Origin: Sphingopyxis sp.
Lineage (GTDB): Bacteria; Pseudomonadota; Alphaproteobacteria; Sphingomonadales; Sphingomonadaceae
NCBI GenBank assembly: GCA_012035435.1
Contig: JAAUPH010000062.1
Coordinates: forward strand, 1-10,302
Direction of reading: 5' to 3'
DNA: 10,302 nt
Positions 1 through 6,614 of this stretch are shown here, piece after piece; the stretch's first letter is position 1, and the number at the start of each line of letters is the position of its first letter. The notes under the pieces are model-generated. The model was not told the DNA's origin. It made no database searches and saw only the letters and a program-made list of their open reading frames with translations. The translations under genes and the position numbers were made by a program.

Positions 1-186
1 CGTCCCGGTATCATCGCCGAACGTTCGCAATGGCATAGTCCGCCACATGCAACTTTCTGTTCCGTCGCATCTACAGCTGGAACAGGACCATGGCCGGCGG
101 CATAAATCTCGACGTATTGTGTGTAGTGTCAACTGCTTGAACACGTCGAGTCCGGGCACGAAATGCGGCAAAACCGCGCCGGTCAT
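1..186 (-). CDS. Possible 5' end of an unidentified minus-strand gene, running off the left edge
   Basis: An ATG at 184-186 on the minus strand is preceded by a purine-rich GAGG tract about five bases upstream. The frame stays open for 62 codons to the window edge. The first 18 or so codons (beginning MTGAVLPHFVPGLDVFKQ) have GC-rich third positions as in real genes here. The remainder turns Cys/Arg-rich and looks non-coding, so the gene may be frameshifted near 140-150 or may not exist. I do not recognise the product. If real, it is divergent from the gene at 343. Confidence 0.2.
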   Translation of the reverse strand, partial: MTGAVLPHFVPGLDVFKQLTLHTIRRDLCRRPWSCSSCRCDGTESCMWRTMPLRTFGDDTGT

Positions 187-342
187 CCTTCCCTCTCTCT
201 TCCGGCAGCACGCGCTGGCCGGGCCTTTGGCGCATCCCCCGGTAAAACAGTGAATTCGGCGGCGCAGGCGCACATGGCCGCCTGGCGAGCGCCTCAGCCG
301 CTTTATATTGCGTTGGCGGCTGCCGACTGACACAATCGTCAA
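187..342. promoter_or_regulatory. Intergenic region upstream of the DsbA-fold gene, with a possible promoter
   Basis: No gene with coding character is visible here on the plus strand. A weak promoter can be drawn for the gene at 343: TTGCGT (308-313), a 17-base spacer, and CACAAT (331-336). This would start the transcript at or next to the ATG. No Shine-Dalgarno sequence precedes that ATG, so a leaderless mRNA is consistent with the spacing. The promoter is read by eye only. Confidence 0.3.
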
Positions 343-993
343 ATGACCCTGACCGCCGACCTGTTCTGGTCCTTTCGCTCGCCCTACAGCTATCTCGCCA
401 TCGGGCGCTACCGCGCGCTGGCCGAGAGCCATGATGTCGATATTACCGTTCGCCCCGTCTATCCGCTCGCCGTCCGACAGCCCGATTTCTTTGAGAAAAA
501 TCACCCCAACTGGCTGGGCTATACCATGCGCGACATGATGCGCGTGGCGCAGTTTCACGCCATCCCGTTCGGCCCACCGCGCCCCGATCCGATTGTGCAG
601 AATGTGATGACGCGACAGATTGCGGCAGAGCAGCCGCATATCTACCGCCTGACCCGTCTCGGGCAGGCCGCGGCGCGGCGCAGCGCGAGCCTCGCCTTTT
701 GTCACGAGGTCGGCATGCTCATCTGGGGCGGGCAGGAAGGCTGGCACGAGGGCGATCATCTCGCGCGCGCCGCCGCCGCGCGGGCGTGGACCCTTGCCGA
801 ACTCGACGCCGAAGCAATGGCAGAGGCAGAGGCGCTCGATGCCGAAATCCACGCCAACCAGGCGGCCCTCGAAGCCGCAGGCCATTGGGGCGTGCCGACC
901 CTCCTCTTCGATGGCGAACCCTTTTTCGGGCAGGACCGCATCGATATGGCCAAATGGCGGATGGAGCAAAAGGGGCTGGCCGCCCGAGGTTGA
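343..993 (+). CDS. DsbA-family protein, 2-hydroxychromene-2-carboxylate isomerase-like
   Basis: This 216-residue protein has the thioredoxin-like fold with helical insertion shared by DsbA, kappa-class glutathione transferases and 2-hydroxychromene-2-carboxylate isomerase. The N-terminal strand leads into S-F-R-S-P-Y-S (residues 10-16). There the CxxC of a disulfide oxidoreductase is replaced by a serine-centred motif (Ser13), as in the glutathione-dependent isomerases. The cis-proline segment is G-V-P-T-L-L-F (Pro185), followed by F-G-Q-D-R, which is typical of the family C-terminus. There is no signal peptide, so it is probably cytoplasmic. Length matches the family at 200-220 residues. No aromatic-degradation genes are nearby, so a naphthalene-pathway role is not implied and the physiological substrate is unknown. 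The ATG lacks a Shine-Dalgarno sequence. The antitoxin of a TA module begins just downstream. Confidence 0.85.
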   Translation: MTLTADLFWSFRSPYSYLAIGRYRALAESHDVDITVRPVYPLAVRQPDFFEKNHPNWLGYTMRDMMRVAQFHAIPFGPPRPDPIVQNVMTRQIAAEQPHIYRLTRLGQAAARRSASLAFCHEVGMLIWGGQEGWHEGDHLARAAAARAWTLAELDAEAMAEAEALDAEIHANQAALEAAGHWGVPTLLFDGEPFFGQDRIDMAKWRMEQKGLAARG

Positions 994-1025
994 TGATATG
1001 ATGGCATTATGCTATCAAACTTCCA
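990..1025 (+). promoter_or_regulatory. Toxin-antitoxin promoter and FitA-like operator
   Basis: An imperfect dyad occupies 994-1017: TGATATGA on the left (994-1001), an 8-base centre, and TGCTATCA on the right (1010-1017). From memory, TGCTATCA/TGATAGCA is the half-site bound by the FitA antitoxin of Neisseria, and the right arm matches it exactly. The spacing and arm order differ from the gonococcal site. A promoter fits over it: TTGATG (990-995), 17 bases, TATCAA (1013-1018), putting the transcript start close to the ATG at 1025. Bound antitoxin would therefore cover the promoter, giving autoregulation. This is inference from sequence. Confidence 0.5.
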
Positions 1026-1261
1026 TGGGACAGATTTCGATCCGCAACCTCGATGACAAAGTTATCGAGCGATACAAGCTTCTGGCGGAACTCAATGGCC
1101 GTTCGCTTGAAGCCGAACTGCGCCGCACGCTTGAACGTGGAGTGGCTGCGACGCCTGAAGAGAAGCGAAAACTGGCTGAACGGGCGCAGGCCCTGACGGC
1201 CAATCGACCTGGTTCCATCGAAGGTTGGCGCTTGATCAATGAAGGCCGTGACGAACGGTGA
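1025..1261 (+). CDS. FitA/VapB-type ribbon-helix-helix antitoxin
   Basis: This 78-residue protein begins M-G-Q-I-S-I-R-N-L-D-D. That is the beta strand and turn of FitA-like ribbon-helix-helix antitoxins, which pair as dimers to contact DNA through the strand. The following helices (roughly residues 11-22 and 27-39, with the S-L-E-A-E-L-R-R-T-L pattern) complete the DNA-binding domain. The C-terminal half is charged and ends with the segment that should wrap the toxin. It would neutralise the VapC partner and repress its own operon. The ATG at 1025 matches the usual family start. An alternative ATG at 998 has a GAGG eight bases upstream but would lie inside the operator and add nine unfamiliar residues. 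The stop overlaps the toxin start as GTGA. Confidence 0.85.
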   Translation: MGQISIRNLDDKVIERYKLLAELNGRSLEAELRRTLERGVAATPEEKRKLAERAQALTANRPGSIEGWRLINEGRDER

Positions 1262-1659
1262 AGCTGGTCGATGCCAGCGTGGCGCTCAAATGGCTGGTTA
1301 AGGAAGTGAATAGCGACAAGGCGCTCGCCTTGCCTGCGACCGGACCACTTATTGCCCCTGACCTCCTTTGGACAGAAGTGGCCAATGGCCTTTGGCGGAA
1401 GGCCGCGCGGGGCGACATTGACGCGACTTCGGCGCTCGCCGTGTTGCCTGTGCTCGATGCGATGATCGATGAGCGCGTCAGCTCTTCGGACGTGACACGC
1501 GCCGCGCTGGGCTTGGCCATGGAACTGCAACATCCGGTTTATGACTGCGTCTATCTGGCGCTTGCCCGGCAAAGAGATATTCCGTTGGTTACGGCTGATG
1601 AACGGCTGATCAACAAGATTCGCGCCATCGAGCTGGACGTGGAGATTGAGCTACTTTGA
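1258..1659 (+). CDS. vapC: VapC-type PIN-domain ribonuclease toxin
   Basis: This is a 133-residue single PIN domain, the usual VapC/FitB size. The four acidic residues expected to bind Mg2+ or Mn2+ are present: Asp5 (V-D-A-S), Glu40 (W-T-E-V-A-N), Asp96 (Y-D-C-V-Y-L-A-L-A) and Asp114 (T-A-D-E-R-L). It is therefore probably an active endoribonuclease; VapC toxins cut tRNA or rRNA loops, but the target cannot be read from sequence. Its GTG start at 1258 overlaps the antitoxin stop by four bases, so the pair is translationally coupled, as is standard for type II TA modules. Its own stop overlaps the TTG of the hydrolase gene. The module is complete, with no sign of decay. Confidence 0.93.
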   Translation: MKLVDASVALKWLVKEVNSDKALALPATGPLIAPDLLWTEVANGLWRKAARGDIDATSALAVLPVLDAMIDERVSSSDVTRAALGLAMELQHPVYDCVYLALARQRDIPLVTADERLINKIRAIELDVEIELL

Positions 1660-2408
1660 CCCCCGTACTTCACCGCTTCGCCGCCCGCGACGGCATCCCG
1701 CTTGCCTGGCGCGAGCTGGGCGAGGGGCCGCCGGTCATCCTGCTCCACGGTCTGTTCTCCAACGCGACGATGAACTGGATCAAATATGGCCATGCCGCGC
1801 GGATTGCAGAGGCTGGCTTTCGCGCCATCATGCTGGATTTCCGGGCCCATGGCGACAGCGGCGCGCCGCATGACGCAGGGCATTATCCGCCCGATGTGCT
1901 GATCGACGATGTCAGCGATCTGATCGACCATCTGGCGGTCGACAGCTATGATCTTGCCGGCTTTTCGCTTGGCGCCCGCACTGCCGCGCGCGGGGTGGTG
2001 AACGGCCTGCGGCCGCAGCGGCTGGTGCTTGGCGGGATGGGTCTGGGCGGGCTGGCGGGCTGGCTGTCGCGCAGCCAGTTTTTCCAGCGTGTCATTGCCG
2101 AATATGACACTGCCAGGCGCGGCGACGACACTTGGATGGCGGTCCAGTTCATGAAGACCATGAACGTCGACCGGATCGCGGCGGGCCATTTGCTGGCGAG
2201 CTTCACCGACACCGACCTCGCGCTGCTGGCGCGCGTGACCATGCCAACGCTGGTGGTCTGCGGCGCACAGGATCAGGACAATGGCAGCGGGCCCGACCTT
2301 GCCGCCGCGCTGCCCGACGGCCGCTTTGCCGAAGTGCCGGGCACCCATATGTCCAGCGTGACCGAAACGGCGCTTGGGCAGGCCTACGCCGATTTTCTGA
2401 GCGCTTGA
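1656..2408 (+). CDS. Alpha/beta-fold hydrolase
   Basis: This 250-residue alpha/beta hydrolase has the oxyanion-hole H-G (residues 31-32), the D-F-R-A-H-G-D-S-G turn (61-69) and the nucleophile elbow G-F-S-L-G with Ser104. Asp206 or Asp208 after the V-V-C-G strand is the probable acid, and His231 (G-T-H-M) the base. A helical cap of about 70 residues lies between the elbow and the acid. There is no signal peptide, so it is likely a cytoplasmic esterase, lactonase or C-C hydrolase; the substrate is unknown. The only plausible start before conserved sequence is TTG at 1656, overlapping the toxin TGA as TTGA, with GGAG or GAG tracts shortly upstream. The gene is probably read through from the TA operon. 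The unusual start may reflect insertion of the TA module in front of the gene. Confidence 0.85.
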   Translation: MTPVLHRFAARDGIPLAWRELGEGPPVILLHGLFSNATMNWIKYGHAARIAEAGFRAIMLDFRAHGDSGAPHDAGHYPPDVLIDDVSDLIDHLAVDSYDLAGFSLGARTAARGVVNGLRPQRLVLGGMGLGGLAGWLSRSQFFQRVIAEYDTARRGDDTWMAVQFMKTMNVDRIAAGHLLASFTDTDLALLARVTMPTLVVCGAQDQDNGSGPDLAAALPDGRFAEVPGTHMSSVTETALGQAYADFLSA

Positions 2409-2501
2409 CCGTCCGGCGCGCTTGGTCGATCCCTGTCCCCCACTGGTCGGGGATGGACTGGACAGCCGCATTTCAGCCGTCAAGGCCAGCCCGATATTTG
2501 T

Positions 2502-2507
2502 GGGGAG
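2502..2507 (+). promoter_or_regulatory. Strong ribosome binding site of the M2 peptidase gene
   Basis: GGGGAG lies eight bases before the ATG at 2516 and fixes that start. The frame is open far upstream through the 3' part of the hydrolase gene, but only the ATG at 2516 gives a signal peptide directly. Confidence 0.7.
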
Positions 2508-2515
2508 CTCTTACC

Positions 2516-4326
2516 ATGAAGACGATGATTTCAACCCTGTCACTGGCGCTCGCGCTGTGCGCCGCGCCGCTGCACGCGCAACAGGCAGCGCCAACGGCTG
2601 CTGACGCCAAAGCCTTCGTCAGCGATGCCGAAGCCAAGCTGCTCGCCCAGTCGAACCGCGCGCAAAAAGTCTATTGGATCAACAGCACCTATATCACCGA
2701 AGATACCGACGCCCTCGCCGCCGAACAGGGGGAAAGCGATACCACGCTGTCGGTCGGCCTCGCGCTGGGCGCGGCGAAGTTTGACAAGGTCGCGGGGCTC
2801 GATGCCGAAACCCGGCGCAAGCTGCTGATCCTGCGCACCGGCATCGTTCTGCCTGCGCCCACGCGCGACGGTGCTGCGGCCGAACTCGCGACCATCGCCA
2901 CTGGCCTCGGCTCGCAATATGGCAAGGGCAAGGGGGCACTGCGCGGCCAACCCATCAGCGGTTCGGACATCGAGGCCGAAATGGGCACCAACCGCAATCC
3001 CGAAGAGCTGAAGGAAATGTGGGCCAGCTGGCACGATAATGTCGGTGCGCCGATGAAGGATGATTATGCCAAGATGGTCACTATCGCCAATGAAGGCGCG
3101 CGCGAGCTTGGCTTTGCCGACACCGGCGCGCTGTGGCGGTCAAACTATGACATGTCCGCTGAAGAATTCAGCGCGACGATGGATCAGCTGTGGAAGGATG
3201 TGAAGCCGCTCTATGACGAGCTCCACACCTTCGTGCGCGGCAAGCTCAATGCCAAATATGGCGATGCGGTGCAGGCGAAGACGGGCCCGATCCGCGCCGA
3301 CCTGCTCGGCAATATGTGGGCGCAGGAATGGGGCGGCATTTACGATCTTGTCGCGCCGCCGGGCTCTGGTGAAATCGGCTATGACATTGGCGAGCTGCTG
3401 ACCGCCAAGGGCAAGGGGCCGATGGACATGGTCAAATATGGCGAGGGCTTTTTCACCTCGCTTGGCCTTGATCCGCTGCCTGCGACCTTCTGGACCCGCT
3501 CACAATTTCTGAAGCCCGCCGACCGCGAAGTCATTTGCCACGCCAGCGCCTGGGATCTGGATAACAAGGATGATCTGCGCATCAAGATGTGTATCAAGGT
3601 CAACACCGATGACTTCATCACGGTGCACCATGAACTGGGCCATAATTATTACCAGCGCGCTTATAAGGGCCAGAGCTTCCTGCATCTGAACGGTGCCAAT
3701 GATGGCTTCCACGAAGCGATTGGCGACATGCTCGCGCTGTCGATCACGCCCGACTATCTGGTCCAGATTGGCCTGCTTGATGCCGGCAAAGTACCGGGTG
3801 CGGACAAGGACACCGGGCTGCTCTTGCGGCAGGCAATGGACAAGGTCGCCTTCCTGCCCTTTGGTCTGATGGTCGACAAATGGCGCTGGGGCGTCTTTTC
3901 GGGCGCGGTCAAGCCCGAAGGCTATAACGCGGCTTGGACCTCGCTGCGCCTGCAATATCAGGGGATAACACCGCCGGTAGAGCGCGGCCCCGATGCTTTT
4001 GATCCGGGTGCCAAATATCATATCCCCGGCAACACGCCCTATGCCCGCTACTTCCTCGCCCGCGTGCTGCAATTCCAGTTTTACAAGGCGGCCTGCGATG
4101 CCGCCGGGTGGAAAGGCCCGCTCCACCGCTGCTCCTTCTATGGCAACAAGACGTCGGCAAGAAACTGAATGCCATGCTCGAACTGGGCGCGTCGAAGCCG
4201 TGGCCCGATGCGCTGGAGGCCTTCACCGGGTCGCGCCAGATGTCAGGCAAAGCGATGGTCGATTATTTCGCCCCGCTGATGACATGGCTGAAGGCGCAGA
4301 ACCGAGGGATGGCGAAGGGGTGGTGA
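2516..4326 (+). CDS. M2-family (ACE-like) zinc peptidyl-dipeptidase, exported; frameshifted near the 3' end
   Basis: This is a bacterial homologue of angiotensin-converting enzyme, a zinc carboxydipeptidase. The N-terminus is a signal peptide (MKTMISTLSLALALCAAPLHA) with likely cleavage before Q-Q, so it acts in the periplasm. The zinc site is H372-E-L-G-H376 with Glu400 as third ligand, 24 residues on as in ACE. The substrate-binding set is intact: H342-A-S-A, K500, H502, Y509, R511 and Y512, all at a constant offset of 11 from human testis ACE numbering as I recall it. After Lys545 (near 4150) the frame is lost and a stop follows at 4166-4168. The expected C-terminus (V-G-K-K-L ... K-P-W-P-D-A-L ... 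A-K-G-W) continues in another frame to the TGA at 4324-4326. One missing G between 4150 and 4151 explains this. Repaired length is about 603 residues; as written, 550. The active site is upstream of the break, but the C-terminal helices are lost. Confidence 0.93.
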
Positions 4327-4348
4327 ACGCACAAGACGATGGTGCGGG

Positions 4349-4438
4349 CGTAAATTAGGGACAGTCCCCAATTTCCGGCGCCGCCGCTTTAGGCGATTAG
4401 CTGATCCTACGAAAATTGGGGACTGTCCCTAATTTACG
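4349..4438. repeat. REPIN-like element: two inverted 26-bp arms around a 38-bp centre
   Basis: Bases 4349-4374 and 4413-4438 are perfect reverse complements over 26 bp. Each arm is itself a near-palindrome: the right arm reads AAATTGGGGAC, T, GTCCCTAATTT, with a single G/T pair out of register. Two palindromic units in inverted orientation with a short unique centre is the architecture of REPINs, the non-autonomous doublets mobilised by RAYT (Y1-type) transposases. No transposase lies in the window. The element sits between the convergent peptidase and amn genes, and its transcript would fold into a strong hairpin from either side, so it may also serve as a two-way terminator. Confidence 0.7.
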
Positions 4439-4459
4439 GCAACCCGAGCCGTGGCTAGC

Positions 4460-5945
4460 TCACCGGAACGGCGGTTCATTAAACGCCCGCAGTTTCCGGC
4501 TGTGCAGCTTCGCCCCCTCGTCGCGCAGATATTCGCATGCGCGGATGCCGATCTGGAGGTGGGCGGCGATCGCCTCTTCATAAAAACGGTTGGCTTGGCC
4601 CGGCAGCTTGAGTTCGCCGTGGAGCGGCTTGTCGCTGACGCACAGCAATGTCCCGTAAGGCACGCGGAAGCGATAGCCCTGCGCCGCGATGGTCGCGCTT
4701 TCCATGTCGATGCCGATCGCGCGGGATTGCGAGAAGCGCAGCGCCGAATCGGTGAAGCGCAGCTCCCAGTTGCGGTCATCGGTGGTGACGACGGTGCCGG
4801 TGCGCATCCGGCGCTTGAGGTCGGCGCCGCTTTCCCCCGACACTTTCTCGGCGGCCTGCGCCAGCGCCTGCTGCACCTCGGCAATCGGCGGGATCGGAAT
4901 TTCAGGCGGCAACACGCTGTCGAGGATATGGTCGTCGCGCAGATAGGCATGAGCGAGCACATAGTCGCCGATTCTTTGGCTCGCCCGAAGCCCGCCGCAA
5001 TGACCGATCATCAACCACGCCTCGGGCCGCAGCACGGCAAGGTGATCGCAGATCGTCTTGGCGTTGGACGGGCCAACACCGATATTGACCAGACTGATGC
5101 CCGCGCCGCCCGGCGCGATGAGGTGATAGGCGGGCATCTGGTGCCGCCGCCATGCACTGTCCGCGACCAGCTGGCCGGCGTCGACATCGGGGGTGTTGAC
5201 GTAAAGGCCCGCCGCCCCGGCGAGCGCAGTATATTGCCCCTTGCCGACCTGATCCCCCGCCCACCGGACAAATTCGTCGACATAGCGGTGATAGTTGGTG
5301 AACAGGATATAGCGTTGAAAATGCTCGGGCGCGGTGCCGGTGTAGTGACGCAGGCGCGCGAGGGAGAAATCGGTACGCAGCGCATCGAACAGCGCGAGTG
5401 GCAACGTGCTACTGGCATCGAACCCGAACAACCCGTCGGCAAGCTCGTCGCCGATATGCGCAAGATCGGTCGTCGGGAAATGGCGCGCCAGCTCCAGCGG
5501 CGCAACGCCGCCCATGTCGGTCGAACCCGACGGATCGAGCACATAGGGGAAGGGAATCGCCTGATCGGATGCGACGACCTCTATCCGCACTGCATAGTGG
5601 CGCAGAATGAGGTCGAGCTGTTCTGCGATATAGTCGCTGAACAGGTCGGGCCGTGTGATCGAGGTGACAAACTCACCGGCGCGGTCGATGCGGCCGAAGG
5701 AAAGATTATGATCTTTCACGCCTTCGCGCAGCGTGCCAGTCGCGGTGATGCGCAGCGCGGGATAGTTATACATGCCTTGCGCGCGCGCATCGGCGGGGGG
5801 CAAAGTGCCGTCTGCCACGAAAGCGGCAATGTCGGCTTTCAGCGCATCGACCGAAGCGCGGAAATGGGCGCGAAGCTCGTCCTGAATGCGGGCGATGGTG
5901 GCGGCGATCTGTGCATCGCCGGGTGCGTTCTATTCTGTCAATCAT
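4460..5945 (-). CDS. amn: AMP nucleosidase, with a probable frameshift just after the start codon
   Basis: Amn hydrolyses AMP to adenine and ribose 5-phosphate in the cytoplasm, helping to control AMP pools. The protein follows E. coli Amn almost end to end: an N-terminal AMN domain, then a nucleoside-phosphorylase-like catalytic domain with V-N-I-G-V-G-P-S-N-A-K-T, I-G-H-C-G-G-L-R, D-M-E-S-A-T-I-A-A-Q-G and V-S-D-K-P. The Asp of S-D-K-P is 56 residues from the end, as is the catalytic Asp428 of E. coli. The C-terminal S-R-K-L-R-A-F-N-E-P-P-F-R is typical. The longest frame with a usual start begins at GTG 5818, but conserved residues continue upstream to about 5929, where a TAG closes the frame without any ATG, GTG or TTG. 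An ATG at 5943-5945 reads M-I-D-R-I-E-R-T and joins the gene if one base of the GGG at 5921-5923 is removed. That gives about 494 residues against 484 in E. coli. Confidence 0.92.
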
Positions 5946-5948
5946 CGC

Positions 5949-5998
5949 GCGGCTTTTGCCGCAAAGCGGGCGCGAGGGAAAGCCCCCCGCCACCCGCT
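5949..5998 (-). terminator. Hairpins between the peroxiredoxin gene and amn
   Basis: Read on the minus strand, AGCGGG (5998-5993) pairs with CCCGCT (5970-5965). The inner G-run and CCCTCGCG extend the stem with one bulge, and TTT follows (5965-5963). A second small hairpin, GCGGC-AAAA-GCCGC (5962-5949), comes next, just before the ATG at 5945. The first could be a partial rho-independent terminator for the peroxiredoxin, limiting read-through into amn. The T-run is short, so read-through is likely. Confidence 0.4.
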
Positions 5999-6007
5999 GC
6001 GTGGTCG

Positions 6008-6490
6008 TTACATATTTTCCAGCATATGATCCGCGCTCGACACGCGGAATTCGCCTGGCGCCTCGACGAACAGCTGCTCGACAACACCGTCATTGACGAC
6101 CATCGCAAAGCGCTGACCGCGCGTGCCCATGCCGAATTTGCTGCCGTCCATTTCAAGGCCGATGGCCTTGGCAAACTCACCATTGCCGTCGGCGAGCATG
6201 GTCACCGCGTCACCCGCTTCGCCGGCCTTGCCCCAGGCACCCATGACGAAGGCGTCGTTGACGGCGGTGCAAGCAATCTCGTCAATGCCCTTGGCTTTGA
6301 GCGCGGCGGCCTTTTCCACAAAGCCGGGCAGATGCTTGGCCGAGCAGGTGGGGGTGAAAGCGCCGGGGACAGAGAAAAGTGCAACGCGGCGGCCGGCGAA
6401 AAACGCATCGCCCGTCACGGGCTCGCTGCCGTCGGCGCCGACTTTGACAAAGGTGGTGGACGGCAGTTTTTCGCCGGGGGCAATGCTCAT
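6008..6490 (-). CDS. Peroxiredoxin, Prx5/AhpC-TSA type
   Basis: This 160-residue thiol peroxidase of the Prx5 group reduces H2O2 and organic hydroperoxides in the cytoplasm. The peroxidatic cysteine is Cys49 in P-G-A-F-T-P-T-C-S, with Pro42, Thr46 and Arg127 (T-R-G-Q-R) forming the usual active-site set. The V-N-D-A-F-V-M motif (77-83) is also family-typical. A second cysteine, Cys74, occupies a position common in bacterial Prx5. Whether it resolves or the enzyme is 1-Cys with glutathione/glutaredoxin cannot be decided here. The ATG at 6490 has GGAGA seven bases upstream, which rules out longer starts in the same open frame. The gene is transcribed away from yqgE and lies about 62 bases upstream of amn. 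Confidence 0.92.
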   Translation of the reverse strand: MSIAPGEKLPSTTFVKVGADGSEPVTGDAFFAGRRVALFSVPGAFTPTCSAKHLPGFVEKAAALKAKGIDEIACTAVNDAFVMGAWGKAGEAGDAVTMLADGNGEFAKAIGLEMDGSKFGMGTRGQRFAMVVNDGVVEQLFVEAPGEFRVSSADHMLENM

Positions 6491-6526
6491 GATCGTTTCT
6501 CCGTAGCGGGAAGGGGGATGCGCGCG

Positions 6527-6555
6527 GACATCGTTTGCCCAAGCGGCGCTGTCAA
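6527..6555 (-). promoter_or_regulatory. Candidate promoter of the peroxiredoxin gene
   Basis: On the minus strand a consensus TTGACA (6555-6550) is followed after 17 bases by GATGTC (6532-6527). The -35 is perfect and the -10 is weak. Transcription would start near 6520, leaving a leader of about 30 bases with GGAGA before the ATG at 6490. Confidence 0.5.
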
Positions 6556-6573
6556 GGGGTGGGCCGACGCCAG

Positions 6574-6590
6574 GGCGCTGGACCAGCGCC
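6574..6590. promoter_or_regulatory. Perfect 17-nt palindrome in the divergent prx/yqgE promoter region
   Basis: GGCGCTGG-A-CCAGCGCC has eight-base arms around a single central A. It lies 19 bases upstream of the peroxiredoxin -35 and 24 bases before the yqgE ATG, where it overlaps the likely yqgE -35. The position suits a regulator that acts on both genes. The binding protein is not identifiable. A GC-rich palindrome can also arise by chance in this genome. Confidence 0.4.
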
Positions 6591-6614
6591 GAGCAATCCG
6601 TCAGATTGAACATA

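Noticed and set aside
47..253. Plus-strand frame of 68 codons before the DsbA-fold gene
   Set aside because: It has no ribosome site, poor codon usage and no motif.
2436..2453. TCCCC/GGGGA hairpin between the hydrolase and peptidase genes
   Set aside because: A 5-bp stem with no T-run is too weak to call a terminator.
1551..2483. Minus-strand frame of 310 codons opposite the hydrolase
   Set aside because: Shadow of the hydrolase, whose catalytic motifs are clear on the plus strand.
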